Shown: one piece after another, positions 30,390 to 39,700 of the stretch
Position numbering within the stretch: the stretch's first letter is position 1
How the letters are laid out: each line of letters starts with the position of its first letter
NCBI GenBank assembly: GCA_024515975.1
Contig: JAMSKV010000003.1
Span: 62,001-126,000, forward strand
Source of the DNA: Endosaccharibacter trunci
GTDB taxonomy: Bacteria > Pseudomonadota > Alphaproteobacteria > Acetobacterales > Acetobacteraceae
Length of the DNA: 64,000 nucleotides
Direction of reading: 5' to 3'
Made by a program: the position numbers and the translations under genes
The notes under the pieces: model-generated
What the model was told of the DNA's origin: nothing
Seen by the model: the letters and a program-made list of their open reading frames with translations, nothing else
The model's database searches: none

Positions 30390-31385
30390 ATGGGGAACAC
30401 TGAAACAAGGCTGGACGGAGCGATCCTGTCGGAGGGGTTTGCCGGGCTCGAATCGCAGGCCTTCGGCCTGGCTGAGCGGGCCGGGCTTGTGCTGGAGGCG
30501 CGCACCCTCCGGCGCAGGGGCGTGCTGTCGCGCCTGGCGCCTTCGGCCTGGCCACGCCCGTTATCGCAGGTGGAGACCCTGGGCGCGCTGCCGGACGGGC
30601 TGTTGTTCACCCTGGGCGGCGCGGGCGCCTCCGTGGGCGCTGCCCTGCGTCGACAGAGCGGGCGCAGGATCGTGCAGATCCAGAACCCGCGCATGCGTCT
30701 GGACCGATTCGATCTGGTGGTCGCCAACACCCATGACGAGATCGACGGCCCCAACGTGCTGCTTGCGCGCACGGCGTTGCATCGGGTGACGCCGGAGACG
30801 CTCGAAGCGGCACGGGCGGAATGGGCGCCGCGCCTGGCCCATCTCAGACGCCCCCTGGTGTCGGTTTTGGTGGGCGGCTCGAACGGCCGGTTCCGTTTGG
30901 GCGAGCCGGAAGCGCTGGCATTGGCCGACCGGCTGGCGGCGATGATGCGGACCGAGGGTGTCGGTGTGGCCCTGACCCCGTCGCGGCGCACGGCGCTCGC
31001 GGTGCGGGCGATTCTGGAACGTACGCTGCGTCCGCTGGGCGCGTTCGTGTGGGATATGCAGGGCGAGAACCCCTATCTCGGGCTGCTGGCCTGCGCCGAT
31101 GCGATCGTGGTGACGGCGGACAGCGTGTCGATGGTGTCGGAGGCGGCGGCGACGACCGTGCCGGTCATGGTGGAACGGCTTCCCGGCCGGTCACGCCGGA
31201 TCGGCCTTTTCCTGCAGGCGCTGATTGACGCCGGGCGGATTCGGTTTTTCAACGGCGGTATCGAAGGCCGCGACGGGTTTCCGCTGGACGATACGGGGCC
31301 TGTCGCGGCCGAGATGTGCCGCCGTCTGGGCCTGCCGGAACCGCCAGCGCCGCACCAGCAGGCCCGTGTTGGGAACTCGTTCTGA
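30390..31385 (+). CDS. ELM1/GtrOC1-family protein (mitochondrial fission ELM1-like)
   Basis: A 331-residue protein of the ELM1 family found in alphaproteobacteria and mitochondria. Visible family features: AILSEGFAGLESQAFGLAER at the N-terminus, TLGGAGASVGAALRR, IQNPRMRLDRFDLVVANTHDE, VLVGGSNGRFRL and the C-terminal CADAIVVTADSVSMVSEA, a GT-B-like nucleotide-binding layout. Bacterial members are thought to act in envelope glycolipid or polysaccharide synthesis. ATG 30390 is chosen from family alignment; it overlaps the next gene by one base. Confidence 0.82.
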   Translation: MGNTETRLDGAILSEGFAGLESQAFGLAERAGLVLEARTLRRRGVLSRLAPSAWPRPLSQVETLGALPDGLLFTLGGAGASVGAALRRQSGRRIVQIQNPRMRLDRFDLVVANTHDEIDGPNVLLARTALHRVTPETLEAARAEWAPRLAHLRRPLVSVLVGGSNGRFRLGEPEALALADRLAAMMRTEGVGVALTPSRRTALAVRAILERTLRPLGAFVWDMQGENPYLGLLACADAIVVTADSVSMVSEAAATTVPVMVERLPGRSRRIGLFLQALIDAGRIRFFNGGIEGRDGFPLDDTGPVAAEMCRRLGLPEPPAPHQQARVGNSF

Positions 31386-33265
31386 TGCTCGATATCCAGA
31401 CCTACGATGCCCGCCAGGGTGGCAACGCGCTCTACAAGGCGCTGGCGCATCCTTTGGCGGCGGAAGCGATCGCCACGCTTGGCGGGCGTCTGCGACAGCA
31501 GGGCGCGCTGGCCGTGTTCGACCCGGACGGCGTCGCGGCCATGCTGTTCGCCCTGCATCCCGACCTGCCGCGCATCGCAGAGCTCTATGTGCAGGACGTG
31601 TCCCTGGTGGGGCGGGAGATTCTGGGCGCGGTAGCGCGGCCGATCACCGATCTGCCCGAGAGTGGCGCCGCGACGCTCCTGGTTGCCACGTTCGATGCGG
31701 GACGAGTGCTGGCGCGGATCACGCATCTGATGCCGGCCGGCATGGGTGTGGCGAGCCTGGACGACGCGCGCCTGCCGGACGAGATGCTCACCAGCCGACG
31801 CGCCTATCTGGACCGGCTGAACTTCGCCACCAACTACGCCTTTTTCCGCGACGAGGACGGGTTCGGCACCCGCCTGGTGACGGCGAATTACTGGGCCTCC
31901 TATGGCGCGAAGCAGGTGCGGCTCTGGCTGCGGCTGTTCGATGCGAATGGCCATCCGCTGGCGACCTGGGAAGAAGCTCTGCCCGCCGGCGCGGGGGGTG
32001 TGTCGATCGATAGCGGGCAGGTCCGCCGGCGCTTCGATCTGCCGCCGTTCACCGGCCAGCTTTTCATCCACGCGATCGGCGTCGCCGGGCACGACGTGGT
32101 GAAATACGCGCTGGATACGTTCGAGAGTTCTGGCGACAGCCTGTCTGTCACCCATGACGCGAATGCCTGGCCGTCGGACCGCTACGCCAATCTGCCCGCG
32201 CCGCGCGCGGACGAACGTGTGGTTCTCTGGGTGCAGAACAGCCATGCCGCCGCCATTCCGGCCGGGGCGATCACGCTGGACCGGATCGGTCGCGAGCAGC
32301 CTGCAGCCCTCGATGTCGCAGTGCCGCCCTATGCCACGCTGGCGCTGGACGTGGACACGCTGTTGCCCGGGCTGCGCTGGCCGGCGCAGATCGAGCTGCG
32401 CGCGGGCCGGCACATGGTTCGTCCGCGCTACGAGGTGACGCGCGGCGATCGACGCCGGATCGCCCATCTGAATGTCGAGCGCGCCGATCTGCGCCCCGAT
32501 CCTGGCATTCCGGCGCTGCCTGCGTCGCTCGGGCGCGGCTATCTGCTGCCGTTTCCCGTGCTGTCGCCGGAGCGTTTCCGCACCATCGTCCAGCCGACGC
32601 CGATGGCGGAACGCCAGGACACCCTGCCGCTGCGTCTCGATCTGTTCGATGCCGCCGGCAACAAGGCCGGAGAGCGTTTCCTCGGCTGCCTGCCGCGCGA
32701 CCACGATCTGGCGCTCGATCTGAGCGAATTGGGTGCGCCGGAGGGTCATGCCGAGCTGGTCTATGATTTCCGCGACGGCGGCTCCGCGGATGGCTGGCTC
32801 CACGCTCTGGTGCGGTACGAGGACCGCGCCAGCGGCCACGTCGCCGAAACGTCATTCGGGGCGCATATCTTCAATACGGCCATGTGCTATCGCGATGAGC
32901 CGCAATCCTATTCCGGGCCGCCGCCCGGTCTGTCCACGCGCTTGTTTCTGCGTCTGGGCGACGAACGGCGCCGTTCCTTTGCAGCGCTGATGTATCCCGC
33001 GTCTGCGCCCTGGCACGCGCAATCGCAGACCATGCTGCTGCTGCATGACGGGCGCGGCGAGATCCTGGCCGAGCGTCCGGTGAAGATCGCCTGCTCCGGC
33101 TCGCATGTCGTGTGGCCGCACGAGGTGTTCGGGGCTGCGCTGCTGCAACAGGCCGGGCCGCGCGGCTACGTGCTGATCCGCGATGTGACCTGTCGCCTGT
33201 TCGGCTATCATGGGCTGATGGATACGGACGGGCATTTCTCGCTCGACCATATGTTCGGCTTCTGA
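31385..33265 (+). CDS. Large uncharacterised protein coupled to the ELM1-like gene
   Basis: A 626-residue soluble protein of unknown function. Its ATG shares one base with the stop of the ELM1-like gene, so the two are translationally coupled. Residues 1-140 look like an alpha/beta domain (GALAVFDPDGVAAMLFAL). Residues about 150-450 contain repeated beta-sandwich-like segments (FATNYAFFRDEDGFGTRLVT; FTGQLFIHAIGVAGHDVVKY). The C-terminal part has HIFNTAMCYRDEPQSYSGPP. No signal peptide, membrane helix or known catalytic motif is seen. A role with the ELM1-like protein in envelope glycan metabolism is inference. Confidence 0.8.
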   Translation: MLDIQTYDARQGGNALYKALAHPLAAEAIATLGGRLRQQGALAVFDPDGVAAMLFALHPDLPRIAELYVQDVSLVGREILGAVARPITDLPESGAATLLVATFDAGRVLARITHLMPAGMGVASLDDARLPDEMLTSRRAYLDRLNFATNYAFFRDEDGFGTRLVTANYWASYGAKQVRLWLRLFDANGHPLATWEEALPAGAGGVSIDSGQVRRRFDLPPFTGQLFIHAIGVAGHDVVKYALDTFESSGDSLSVTHDANAWPSDRYANLPAPRADERVVLWVQNSHAAAIPAGAITLDRIGREQPAALDVAVPPYATLALDVDTLLPGLRWPAQIELRAGRHMVRPRYEVTRGDRRRIAHLNVERADLRPDPGIPALPASLGRGYLLPFPVLSPERFRTIVQPTPMAERQDTLPLRLDLFDAAGNKAGERFLGCLPRDHDLALDLSELGAPEGHAELVYDFRDGGSADGWLHALVRYEDRASGHVAETSFGAHIFNTAMCYRDEPQSYSGPPPGLSTRLFLRLGDERRRSFAALMYPASAPWHAQSQTMLLLHDGRGEILAERPVKIACSGSHVVWPHEVFGAALLQQAGPRGYVLIRDVTCRLFGYHGLMDTDGHFSLDHMFGF

Positions 33266-33389
33266 GGCGAGGGGCTGCCGGCTTGAAATGCCGGCGCCGC
33301 GACCGCACGAATCTGCGTGCGGTGTCCGATTCCGCGTGCGGCGTTCGCCGGTTGGCGAGTTCGTCGCCCATGTCGTGGAATGCCAGGGA

Positions 33390-33464
33390 TGGTGGGCGCG
33401 ACAGGGATTGAACCTGTGACCCCCGCCGTGTGAAGGCGATGCTCTACCGCTGAGCTACGCGCCC
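33390..33464 (-). tRNA. tRNA-Val (anticodon CAC)
   Basis: On the minus strand a 75-nt cloverleaf begins GGGCGCGTAGCTCAGCGGTA. The anticodon stem CGCC/GGCG holds loop TTCACAC, giving CAC (codon GUG). T-arm ACAGGTTCAATCCCTGT and encoded CCA end complete it. Acceptor arm and T-arm are identical to those of the tRNA-Val at 39570-39645 in the opposite orientation. Confidence 0.95.
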
Positions 33465-33534
33465 ATCCGCTGGTGGGGCGGGTTCTATGGGATTCGCGTG
33501 CGGGGGGCAAGCCCCCTTGGCGACGGTTCCGCGC

Positions 33535-34863
33535 TTATCCGTGCCCCCGGATCGCCTGAGCCAGCTCGGTGGCGCGGTTGTCGGTGAGCGAGGACAGGAA
33601 GTCGTTGATGCGGCGGTAGCTTTCTTCGAGACCGGTGCTTGGTGTGGGGGCCAGTTCGCCCATCAGGCCGAGCACGCGCGAGGCGCGGTAGGAGAGCGGA
33701 TGCGCCGGATCGGCCGCGATCAGTTCGCGCGCGGCGTTGGAGCAGGCATCCAGGAGGGTATCGACCGCGGCATAGGCGCCGATCTCGATTTCCATCTTGC
33801 GGGTGTGGGTGAAGATGCGTTCGCGTGCGAGGTTCTTCGCGGCCTGAATGCCGGCGGCGACCTGCGGACTGCCGCTGTCGACGAGGGTCGAGGTGAAGGT
33901 ACCGCCGAGGATGGCCTGTTCGTGGGCGAAGAAGGCGCGGGCGCAATCCTCGATCAAGACATCAACCGCCTTGCCGCGCAGCCAGCGGATGCGCTGGGGA
34001 TCGGTGCGGCCGATGCGGTGCAGATCGTACTGCGCCCGCGTGGCCGCGGGCATGACGGAGAGCAGCAGCTGCTCGACCTCGGACGGGACGAGCAGGTTCA
34101 TCTCGATGCCGTCCTCGATATCGATGATGGCGTAGCAGATATCGTCGGCGGCTTCGACCAGATAGGCGAGCGGATGACGGCAGAACACGCCCGGCTCGAT
34201 CTCGATCAGCCCCATGGAGGTGGCGATGGTGCGGAACGAGGTTGTCTCGGACGCGAAATAGCTGAATTTGCCCGGCTTGTAGCGGGGCGCGTGCGTGGCG
34301 GACCAGGGGTATTTGATGAAGGAGCCGAGCGTGGCGTAGGTGAGCCGCAGGCCGACGCTGTCGACGAGGCTGGTGAGCAGGCGGAAGCCCTGCGCATTCC
34401 CCTCAAAGGTCATGAGATCCTGGGTGGTGGCGGATTGCATGCCGTCGAAGAAGCCGGGATCGCGCTTGGCGTACCAGTCGCGTATGGCGAACTCGCCGGC
34501 ATGGCCGAAGGGCGGGTTGCCAATATCGTGCGCGAGGCAGGCGGCCTGGACGATGGCCGCGACGTCAGCTGCGACGACGCCGGCCGGCAGCAGGCCGCGC
34601 TCATGCAGGCGCTTGCCGGCGAGTTCGCCCAGCGAGCGGCCGACGCAGGAGACTTCCAGGCTGTGCGTAAGGCGGTTATGCACCCGGTCGTTTTGCGGCA
34701 GCGGGTGGACCTGGGTCTTGCGGCCGAGCTTGCGGAACGGCTCGGAGAAGATCAGCCGGTCGTGATCCTTCTGGAACTCGGAGCGAGCGGTTTCGGCGCG
34801 GGTGGCGGTCTTGCGGTCGTCGCCGAGCCTGGTGTCGTCGAGCAGCCTGGTCCAGCGCATCAT
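33535..34863 (-). CDS. dgt: Deoxyguanosinetriphosphate triphosphohydrolase-like protein
   Basis: A 442-residue HD-domain dNTPase that splits dGTP (and often other dNTPs) to nucleoside and triphosphate. N-terminal signature: RSEFQKDHDRLIFSEPFRKLGRKTQV as RLIFSEPFRKLGRKTQ; metal ligands in HNRLTHSLEV and CLAHDIGNPPFGHAGE; further Asp in DDICYAIIDIEDG. Two adjacent ATGs at 34863 and 34860 are possible starts. It lies 7 bp after pncA and is the end of the htpG-pncA-dgt run. Such enzymes can limit phages by depleting dNTPs, but no defence context is seen here. Confidence 0.9.
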   Translation of the reverse strand: MMRWTRLLDDTRLGDDRKTATRAETARSEFQKDHDRLIFSEPFRKLGRKTQVHPLPQNDRVHNRLTHSLEVSCVGRSLGELAGKRLHERGLLPAGVVAADVAAIVQAACLAHDIGNPPFGHAGEFAIRDWYAKRDPGFFDGMQSATTQDLMTFEGNAQGFRLLTSLVDSVGLRLTYATLGSFIKYPWSATHAPRYKPGKFSYFASETTSFRTIATSMGLIEIEPGVFCRHPLAYLVEAADDICYAIIDIEDGIEMNLLVPSEVEQLLLSVMPAATRAQYDLHRIGRTDPQRIRWLRGKAVDVLIEDCARAFFAHEQAILGGTFTSTLVDSGSPQVAAGIQAAKNLARERIFTHTRKMEIEIGAYAAVDTLLDACSNAARELIAADPAHPLSYRASRVLGLMGELAPTPSTGLEESYRRINDFLSSLTDNRATELAQAIRGHG

Positions 34864-34870
34864 GGCGGGG

Positions 34871-35518
34871 TCAGCTTTCGAGGTGGTTCGTTTGCAGGAA
34901 GCGGACGCCGAGGGCGGCGAGGCGGGCCCGGGCGCGCTCCGCGCTGTCGCCGCCGCCGGGCAGGGGCATGGCGATGGCGCGCGTGGCGTCCTCGATGACG
35001 ATGGTCTCGAAGCCGGCGGCGATCGCGTCTTCGGCGGACCATGCGACGCAGAAATCGGCGGCGAGGCCACACAGGAACAACCGCTCGACGCTGCGTGCGC
35101 GCAGCCACCCTGCGAGGCCGGTGGAGCAGCGATGGTCGTTCTCGCGAAAGGCGGAATAGCTGTCGATACCGGGGTGGAAGCCCTTGCGGATGATCAGCGA
35201 GATTCGGGACTGATCGAGTGCCGGATGCAGGGACGCGCCGGCGCTGTTCTGGATCGCGTGATCGGGCCACAGGATCTGCGGACCATAGTCCATCTCGATC
35301 ATGTCGCCGGGGGCGTGACCCGGATGGGCGCTGGCGAAGGAGCTGTGTCCGGGTGGATGCCAGTCCTGGGTAGCGAAGGCGGAGGGGAAGTGGCGGAGCA
35401 GCCTGTTGACTGTCGGCACCACTGTGTCCCCGTCCGGAACGGGGAGTTCGCCGCCCGGCATGAAGGTCGGCTGCACATCGACGACGCCAAGCATGTCGGT
35501 GGCAGGGTTGATCTTCAT
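34871..35518 (-). CDS. pncA: Nicotinamidase/pyrazinamidase
   Basis: A 215-residue isochorismatase-fold amidase converting nicotinamide to nicotinate for NAD salvage. Catalytic triad: Asp in VDVQPTFMPGG, Lys in IIRKGFHPGIDSYS, Cys in LCGLAADFCV. Metal ligands are in TQDWHPPGHSSFAS. The start at 35518 gives the canonical short N-terminus; it lies 16 bp downstream of htpG and 7 bp upstream of dgt. Confidence 0.93.
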   Translation of the reverse strand: MKINPATDMLGVVDVQPTFMPGGELPVPDGDTVVPTVNRLLRHFPSAFATQDWHPPGHSSFASAHPGHAPGDMIEMDYGPQILWPDHAIQNSAGASLHPALDQSRISLIIRKGFHPGIDSYSAFRENDHRCSTGLAGWLRARSVERLFLCGLAADFCVAWSAEDAIAAGFETIVIEDATRAIAMPLPGGGDSAERARARLAALGVRFLQTNHLES

Positions 35519-35534
35519 GCGGGTGGTGGTCCGC

Positions 35535-37427
35535 TCAGGCGGCCGGTGTGCCCGACACCGCGCCGGCCAGCGCATCCGCGACGCGACGGGCGAAGGCGGC
35601 CGGATCGGCCGGGGCCTCGCCGTCCTGCACCCGGGCGAGGTCGAGCAGGGTGAGGGCGGCGTCCTTGATCGGCTGGCCTGAAGCGACCTGAGCGGCGAGC
35701 GCGCGGATCAGCTTGTGGCGCGGGTTGATCTCCAGGAACGGCGCGGCGCCGGGCATCCGCTGACCCGTGCGACGCATCAGGCGTTGCATCTGCAGGTCGG
35801 GGCCGGATTGCGACGCGGCCAGAACCACGGCGCTGCCGACCAGGCGGTCGGTTATGCGTGCTTCGGCGATGGCGTCGCCGAGAGCGTCCTTGATTGCCGG
35901 CAGCAGGGCCTCGACATCGGCGGCTTCGTCGGCCGGCTCGTCGGTGAGCGGGATGGCGGACAGATCGGCGAGACCCTGGGTGACGCTGCGGATCGGCTTG
36001 TCGTCGAAGCGGTCCAGACGTTCCGGCCAGAAGGCGTCCACCTGATCGGACAGGAGCAGCACCTCAATGCCGCGGGCCTGGAAGCCCTCGAGCTGCGGGC
36101 TGCCGGCCAGCGCGTCATGATTGTCGCCGACGAGATAGTAGATCGCCTCCTGGCCGGGCTTCATGCGGCCGACATAGTCGGCGAGCGATACGAGGCCCTG
36201 CTCCGTGGAGGAGCGGAAGCGGGACAGGCCGGCGACCTCGGTGCGATGCTCGTGGTCTTCCCAGATGCCTTCCTTGAGCACCGCGCCGAAATTTTCCCAG
36301 AACGGGGCGTAGGTTTCGGCGTCCTTGCTCTTGGAGCGCAGTTCGCTGATGACGCGATTGGTGACGGCCTTGCGGATGCGGGCCAGCACCGGGGTTGCCT
36401 GCAGCATCTCGCGCGACACGTTGAGCGGCAGATCCTCGGTATCGACCACGCCCTGCACGAAGCGAAGCCAGGGCGGCAGCAGAGCAGCTTCGTCGGTGAT
36501 GAACATCCGCCGGACATGCAGCCGGACGCGGCTCTCGCGTGTGGATTCCACCGGCTCGAACGGGCGCATGCCGGGCACGAACAGGAGGGCGGTGAATTCG
36601 ATCGTGCCTTCAGCGCGCCAATGCAGCGTGGCCCACGGCTTGTCGAACATGTGGCCGAGATGCTGGTAGAACTCGGTGTATTGTTCCTCGGTGATGTCGC
36701 TCTTGGGCTTGCGCCACAGCGCCGTGCCCTCGTTGGCGGCGACGTCGTTGCCATCCCGGACGATGGTGATGGGCCATGTGATGTGATCGGCCCATTTGCG
36801 GACGATGGTCTCCAGACGATAGGGCTCGAGGAATTCGTCCGCATCGGTCTTCACATGCAGCACGATGTCGGTGCCGGGGAGGTCGCGCTCGGCCGGCGCC
36901 AGCGTATAGGAGCCCTGGCCTTCGGAGGACCAGCGCCAGGCCTTGTCCTCGCCGACGCGGCGGGAGGTGACCTCGACGCGATCGGCGATCATGAAGGCGG
37001 CATAGAAGCCGACGCCGAACTGGCCGATCAGGCTCGGGCGTTCTTCCGGCTTGGCATTCTCCAGCTTCGCCATGTCCTGGCCGAAGGCGCGCGTGCCGGA
37101 GCGGGCGATGGTGCCGAGATTCCGGGCCAGCTCCTCGCGGCTCATGCCGATGCCGTCGTCGGAGATGGTCAGCAGGCGCGCATCCTTGTCGGGGTGGATG
37201 CGGACCTTGGCACCGTCCGGCAGTGCCTTCGCCGAGTCGGTCAGCGCCTCGAAGCGGCGGCGGTCGGATGCATCGGCGGCGTTGGCGACCAGCTCTCGGA
37301 GGAAGATCTCCCGCTCGGAATAAAGGGCGTGGACGACCAGATCGAGCAGTCGGCCGACTTCCGCGCCGAACTCATGGCGCTCTTCTCCGGGCTGAACCTG
37401 ATCCTGGGTGGGGGCATGATCGCTCAT
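35535..37427 (-). CDS. htpG: Chaperone HtpG (Hsp90)
   Basis: A 630-residue bacterial Hsp90. N-terminal GHKL ATPase: [55 protein letters not shown]. Middle domain: [24 protein letters not shown] [14 protein letters not shown], and [11 protein letters not shown]. The C-terminal dimerisation domain is short. ATG 37427 has AGGAGATG upstream. First gene of the htpG-pncA-dgt group. Confidence 0.95.
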   Translation of the reverse strand: MSDHAPTQDQVQPGEERHEFGAEVGRLLDLVVHALYSEREIFLRELVANAADASDRRRFEALTDSAKALPDGAKVRIHPDKDARLLTISDDGIGMSREELARNLGTIARSGTRAFGQDMAKLENAKPEERPSLIGQFGVGFYAAFMIADRVEVTSRRVGEDKAWRWSSEGQGSYTLAPAERDLPGTDIVLHVKTDADEFLEPYRLETIVRKWADHITWPITIVRDGNDVAANEGTALWRKPKSDITEEQYTEFYQHLGHMFDKPWATLHWRAEGTIEFTALLFVPGMRPFEPVESTRESRVRLHVRRMFITDEAALLPPWLRFVQGVVDTEDLPLNVSREMLQATPVLARIRKAVTNRVISELRSKSKDAETYAPFWENFGAVLKEGIWEDHEHRTEVAGLSRFRSSTEQGLVSLADYVGRMKPGQEAIYYLVGDNHDALAGSPQLEGFQARGIEVLLLSDQVDAFWPERLDRFDDKPIRSVTQGLADLSAIPLTDEPADEAADVEALLPAIKDALGDAIAEARITDRLVGSAVVLAASQSGPDLQMQRLMRRTGQRMPGAAPFLEINPRHKLIRALAAQVASGQPIKDAALTLLDLARVQDGEAPADPAAFARRVADALAGAVSGTPAA

Positions 37428-37503
37428 GATCGCAACATCTCCTGATGGCGTCGCCGGCATCGCAGCTTCTGTGCGTGTCACAAAGGCGAACCGACCCCAA
37501 CCG

Positions 37504-38343
37504 TCAAGATGGTGGCATGCGCATGGAAGCGAGGGCGACAGGTCTGGCACGGTAGGCGGCCAGACTGCCCGGAACGATGCCCATTCCGCCGGCACCCGGA
37601 ACGGTGATGGGGCCGTTGCGGATGATGCGTCCGTAGCCGCCGAGCGGACGCCCGCTGAACGGCATGGAAGAGGCGGCCGTGGGAGCGGACGCGGCGGCCG
37701 CGAACGCCATGCCGGAAGAGGCTGCGGGGTGGGGACGGGACGGCTTCGGCGTTCCAGAACCGGCCGCCGAATCGTCTGGTTCGGCCCAAACTTCGAGCAC
37801 CTTGCGCTGGTAATCGCTGCCGAGATTGGGTGTCTGCGAATGGTAGGCTGCCGCCGCGTGCGGCCAGCTTCCGGTCTGGTGAAACAGGTCGGTCAGGAAG
37901 GTGGCGGCGAACAGGGCGTTGGTGCCTGGATCGAAGGCGAGTTCGAGGCTGGCGAAGGCGTCCGGGTGGAACATCAGGTTGATCTGTGTGCAGCCGACGT
38001 CGATGGAGCGAATTCCTGCGGCCTGGAAGGCGCGCGCAGCCGCGACCGCTTCCTGCTTGCTGTCATAGTAGTGGCCAACGCCCTCGGCGTTGATGGTCCA
38101 GGGCCAGGCATGGATGCTGCCGTCAGCGGGGTCGGCGCGCCCGCTTTCCACCTTGGCGATAGCGCCCAGGAGCTGATCCGGAACAAAGGTCGTGTGCTCC
38201 GCACGGTTGGTGGCGGCCTGACACAGGCTGAAATCGCCCGAACTGGGCGCGGCCCGGGCGCGGCTCGCCGGAGCGAGCGCGGTCGCGAGGGCGAGTGCGC
38301 ACCAGAGAAGGAAAGCCGGAATGGCGGACGGGGGCCGGTGCAT
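37504..38343 (-). CDS. Lytic transglycosylase (SLT domain), secreted
   Basis: A 279-residue protein with a signal peptide ([21 protein letters not shown]). The transglycosylase domain covers about residues 45-190: catalytic Glu in [12 protein letters not shown], then [14 protein letters not shown] and [22 protein letters not shown]. The glycine/proline-rich C-terminal tail from about 200 is low complexity. It would cleave peptidoglycan, forming anhydromuropeptides; a link to a secretion system or cell division is not visible. Confidence 0.86.
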   Translation of the reverse strand: MHRPPSAIPAFLLWCALALATALAPASRARAAPSSGDFSLCQAATNRAEHTTFVPDQLLGAIAKVESGRADPADGSIHAWPWTINAEGVGHYYDSKQEAVAAARAFQAAGIRSIDVGCTQINLMFHPDAFASLELAFDPGTNALFAATFLTDLFHQTGSWPHAAAAYHSQTPNLGSDYQRKVLEVWAEPDDSAAGSGTPKPSRPHPAASSGMAFAAAASAPTAASSMPFSGRPLGGYGRIIRNGPITVPGAGGMGIVPGSLAAYRARPVALASMRMPPS

Positions 38344-38443
38344 GGGGCGGAGGATACCGGCGAGAAGTTAGCGAAGGGCTAACGGAGGGCGCGAGGCAGG
38401 TTTCGTTCCGTATGACGATGTTTTGTGCGACGCAAAAATCCTG

Positions 38444-38472
38444 TTGACCGGACGGTCGTGTCGCGGTATTTC
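38444..38472 (+). promoter_or_regulatory. Sigma-70-type promoter of the ar8/MmgR-like sRNA
   Basis: TTGACC (38444-38449), a 17-base spacer and TATTTC (38467-38472) form a good vegetative promoter. The predicted start, seven bases later at about 38479-38480, lies just upstream of the conserved sRNA and its terminator. Confidence 0.7.
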
Positions 38473-38479
38473 TCTCTTC

Positions 38480-38557
38480 AGCGGCGCTGCTTAGGCGCGC
38501 TGCTTCTTGGACGTTTCCTCCCTAAACTTGGCGGTGCTTATGCACCGCCTTTTTTTT
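38480..38557 (+). ncRNA. mmgR: ar8/MmgR-family trans-acting small RNA
   Basis: About 78 nt from the predicted start to the end of the U-run. It contains the ten bases TTTCCTCCCT (38514-38523), the unpaired anti-Shine-Dalgarno-like motif I recall as invariant in the alphaproteobacterial ar8 family, including Sinorhizobium MmgR, which is of the same length. It ends in a strong intrinsic terminator: GGCGGTGC/GCACCGCC with loop TTAT (38530-38549), then eight T. It is encoded between two leftward protein genes and points the other way, so it is an independent unit. MmgR limits PHB accumulation in Sinorhizobium; targets here are unknown. Confidence 0.8.
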
Positions 38558-38572
38558 GTCCTGTGTTCTGGC

Positions 38573-39451
38573 TCAGGTGACGGGGAGAGTGCCTGCGGCC
38601 TCGCCGAGCGTTCGCAGGAGCCCGTCCAGCGTATGGCGGACGGCTTCGAAGCCATGTCGTTTCCGGTAGGTTTGCTGGTCCAGGTAGAGGCGCCGGGAGA
38701 TTTCGATCTGGAGCGCATGCCGGTTGAGGCGTGGGCGGCCGTAGAAGCGGGTGACGTAGCCGCCGGCATACGGGTCGTTGCGTCGAACACTGTAGCCGTT
38801 CTGCTCGAGGAACTCGTGCGCGGTGCGCGTGAGGAGCGGATGGCAGGCGCTGCCATGCGCGTCGCCCAGCACGAAATCCGGCTCGTGCCGATTGAGGGTG
38901 TCCTCCGCCGGCATGGAGTGGCAGTCGACCAGCACGGCGACGCCGAAGCGGTCCTCGGTTTGCCGCAACAACGCGGCGAGATGGGCGTGATAGGGTTCCC
39001 AGCAGGTGCGGATGCGGTCTTCGGCGTCGGCGAAAAGAAGCTTCCCGTTATAGATCGGCTGGCCGGACGCGACCTGCCGGGCGATGGTGCCGAAGCCGGC
39101 GCAGACGCGTGCGGTGCGCGTGTTGCACCAATCCGGCAGCGTGTCGGCGAACATGGCGGGGTCGAGTTCCCATTGCTCGCGGTTCACATCGCAGAAGGCG
39201 CGTGGGAAATCGGCGATCAGAAGCGGAAAGCCGCCGGAAGCGGCACCCGCGAGCAACTCGTCGACCAGGCAGTCCTCGCTGCGTCGTAGCGTGTGGGCGT
39301 CGAGGCGAGAAGCGGCAACGAAGGCGCTGGAGTAGTTGCGTCCGGAATGGGGAGACGCGACCACCAGCGGGACGGTCTGCGTTTCAGGGTGGATCACGCG
39401 GAGCTGCAGGTCCGAGAAATCAGTTTCGGCAGGCTGCAGAAGGGTCGTCAT
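38573..39451 (-). CDS. N-formylglutamate amidohydrolase family protein
   Basis: A 292-residue FGase-family metallohydrolase. Typical segments: PLVVASPHSGRNYSSAFV near the N-terminus, DCLVDELLAGAASGGFPLL, ADFPRAFCDVNREQWELDP, VDCHSMPAE and LEIS-type ALQIEISRRLYLD. In histidine degradation it makes glutamate and formate from N-formylglutamate, but no hut genes are beside it. ATG 39451 was chosen on family length. Its 3' end is 15 bp from the sRNA terminator, which may also limit transcription reading out of this gene. Confidence 0.88.
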   Translation of the reverse strand: MTTLLQPAETDFSDLQLRVIHPETQTVPLVVASPHSGRNYSSAFVAASRLDAHTLRRSEDCLVDELLAGAASGGFPLLIADFPRAFCDVNREQWELDPAMFADTLPDWCNTRTARVCAGFGTIARQVASGQPIYNGKLLFADAEDRIRTCWEPYHAHLAALLRQTEDRFGVAVLVDCHSMPAEDTLNRHEPDFVLGDAHGSACHPLLTRTAHEFLEQNGYSVRRNDPYAGGYVTRFYGRPRLNRHALQIEISRRLYLDQQTYRKRHGFEAVRHTLDGLLRTLGEAAGTLPVT

Positions 39452-39569
39452 GACGCCATTCTCGTTCCCACGCGCGATCCTGTCACGCCATTCGCCCGTC
39501 GCGGGAAAGAAACAGGACGAGCGGGGTTGCATGGGGGCGGAGAGGGAGCTAAGAAGCGCGCCGACGGAT

Positions 39570-39645
39570 GGGCGCGTAGCTCAGCGGTAGTAGCACTACC
39601 TTGACATGGTAGGGGTCACAGGTTCAATCCCTGTCGCGCCCACCA
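39570..39645 (+). tRNA. tRNA-Val (anticodon GAC)
   Basis: A 76-nt cloverleaf with acceptor GGGCGCG/CGCGCCC, D-arm GCTCAGCGGTAGTAGC, anticodon stem CTACC/GGTAG with loop TTGACAT (anticodon GAC), T-arm ACAGGTTCAATCCCTGT and encoded CCA. Identical in acceptor arm and T-arm to the minus-strand tRNA-Val at 33390-33464. Confidence 0.95.
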
Positions 39646-39700
39646 TCCGTTCTCCTTAATATAATGAGTCGGTAGCTCACGCTTCGTCTGCTTGGGTTTC

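Noticed and set aside
33535..34863. dGTPase as part of a dNTP-depletion phage-defence system
   Set aside because: It sits in an htpG-pncA-dgt housekeeping run with normal composition and no defence partner.
35715..37445. 576-codon open frame opposite htpG
   Set aside because: Antisense shadow of a well-conserved gene; Gly/Ala/His-rich translation without motifs.
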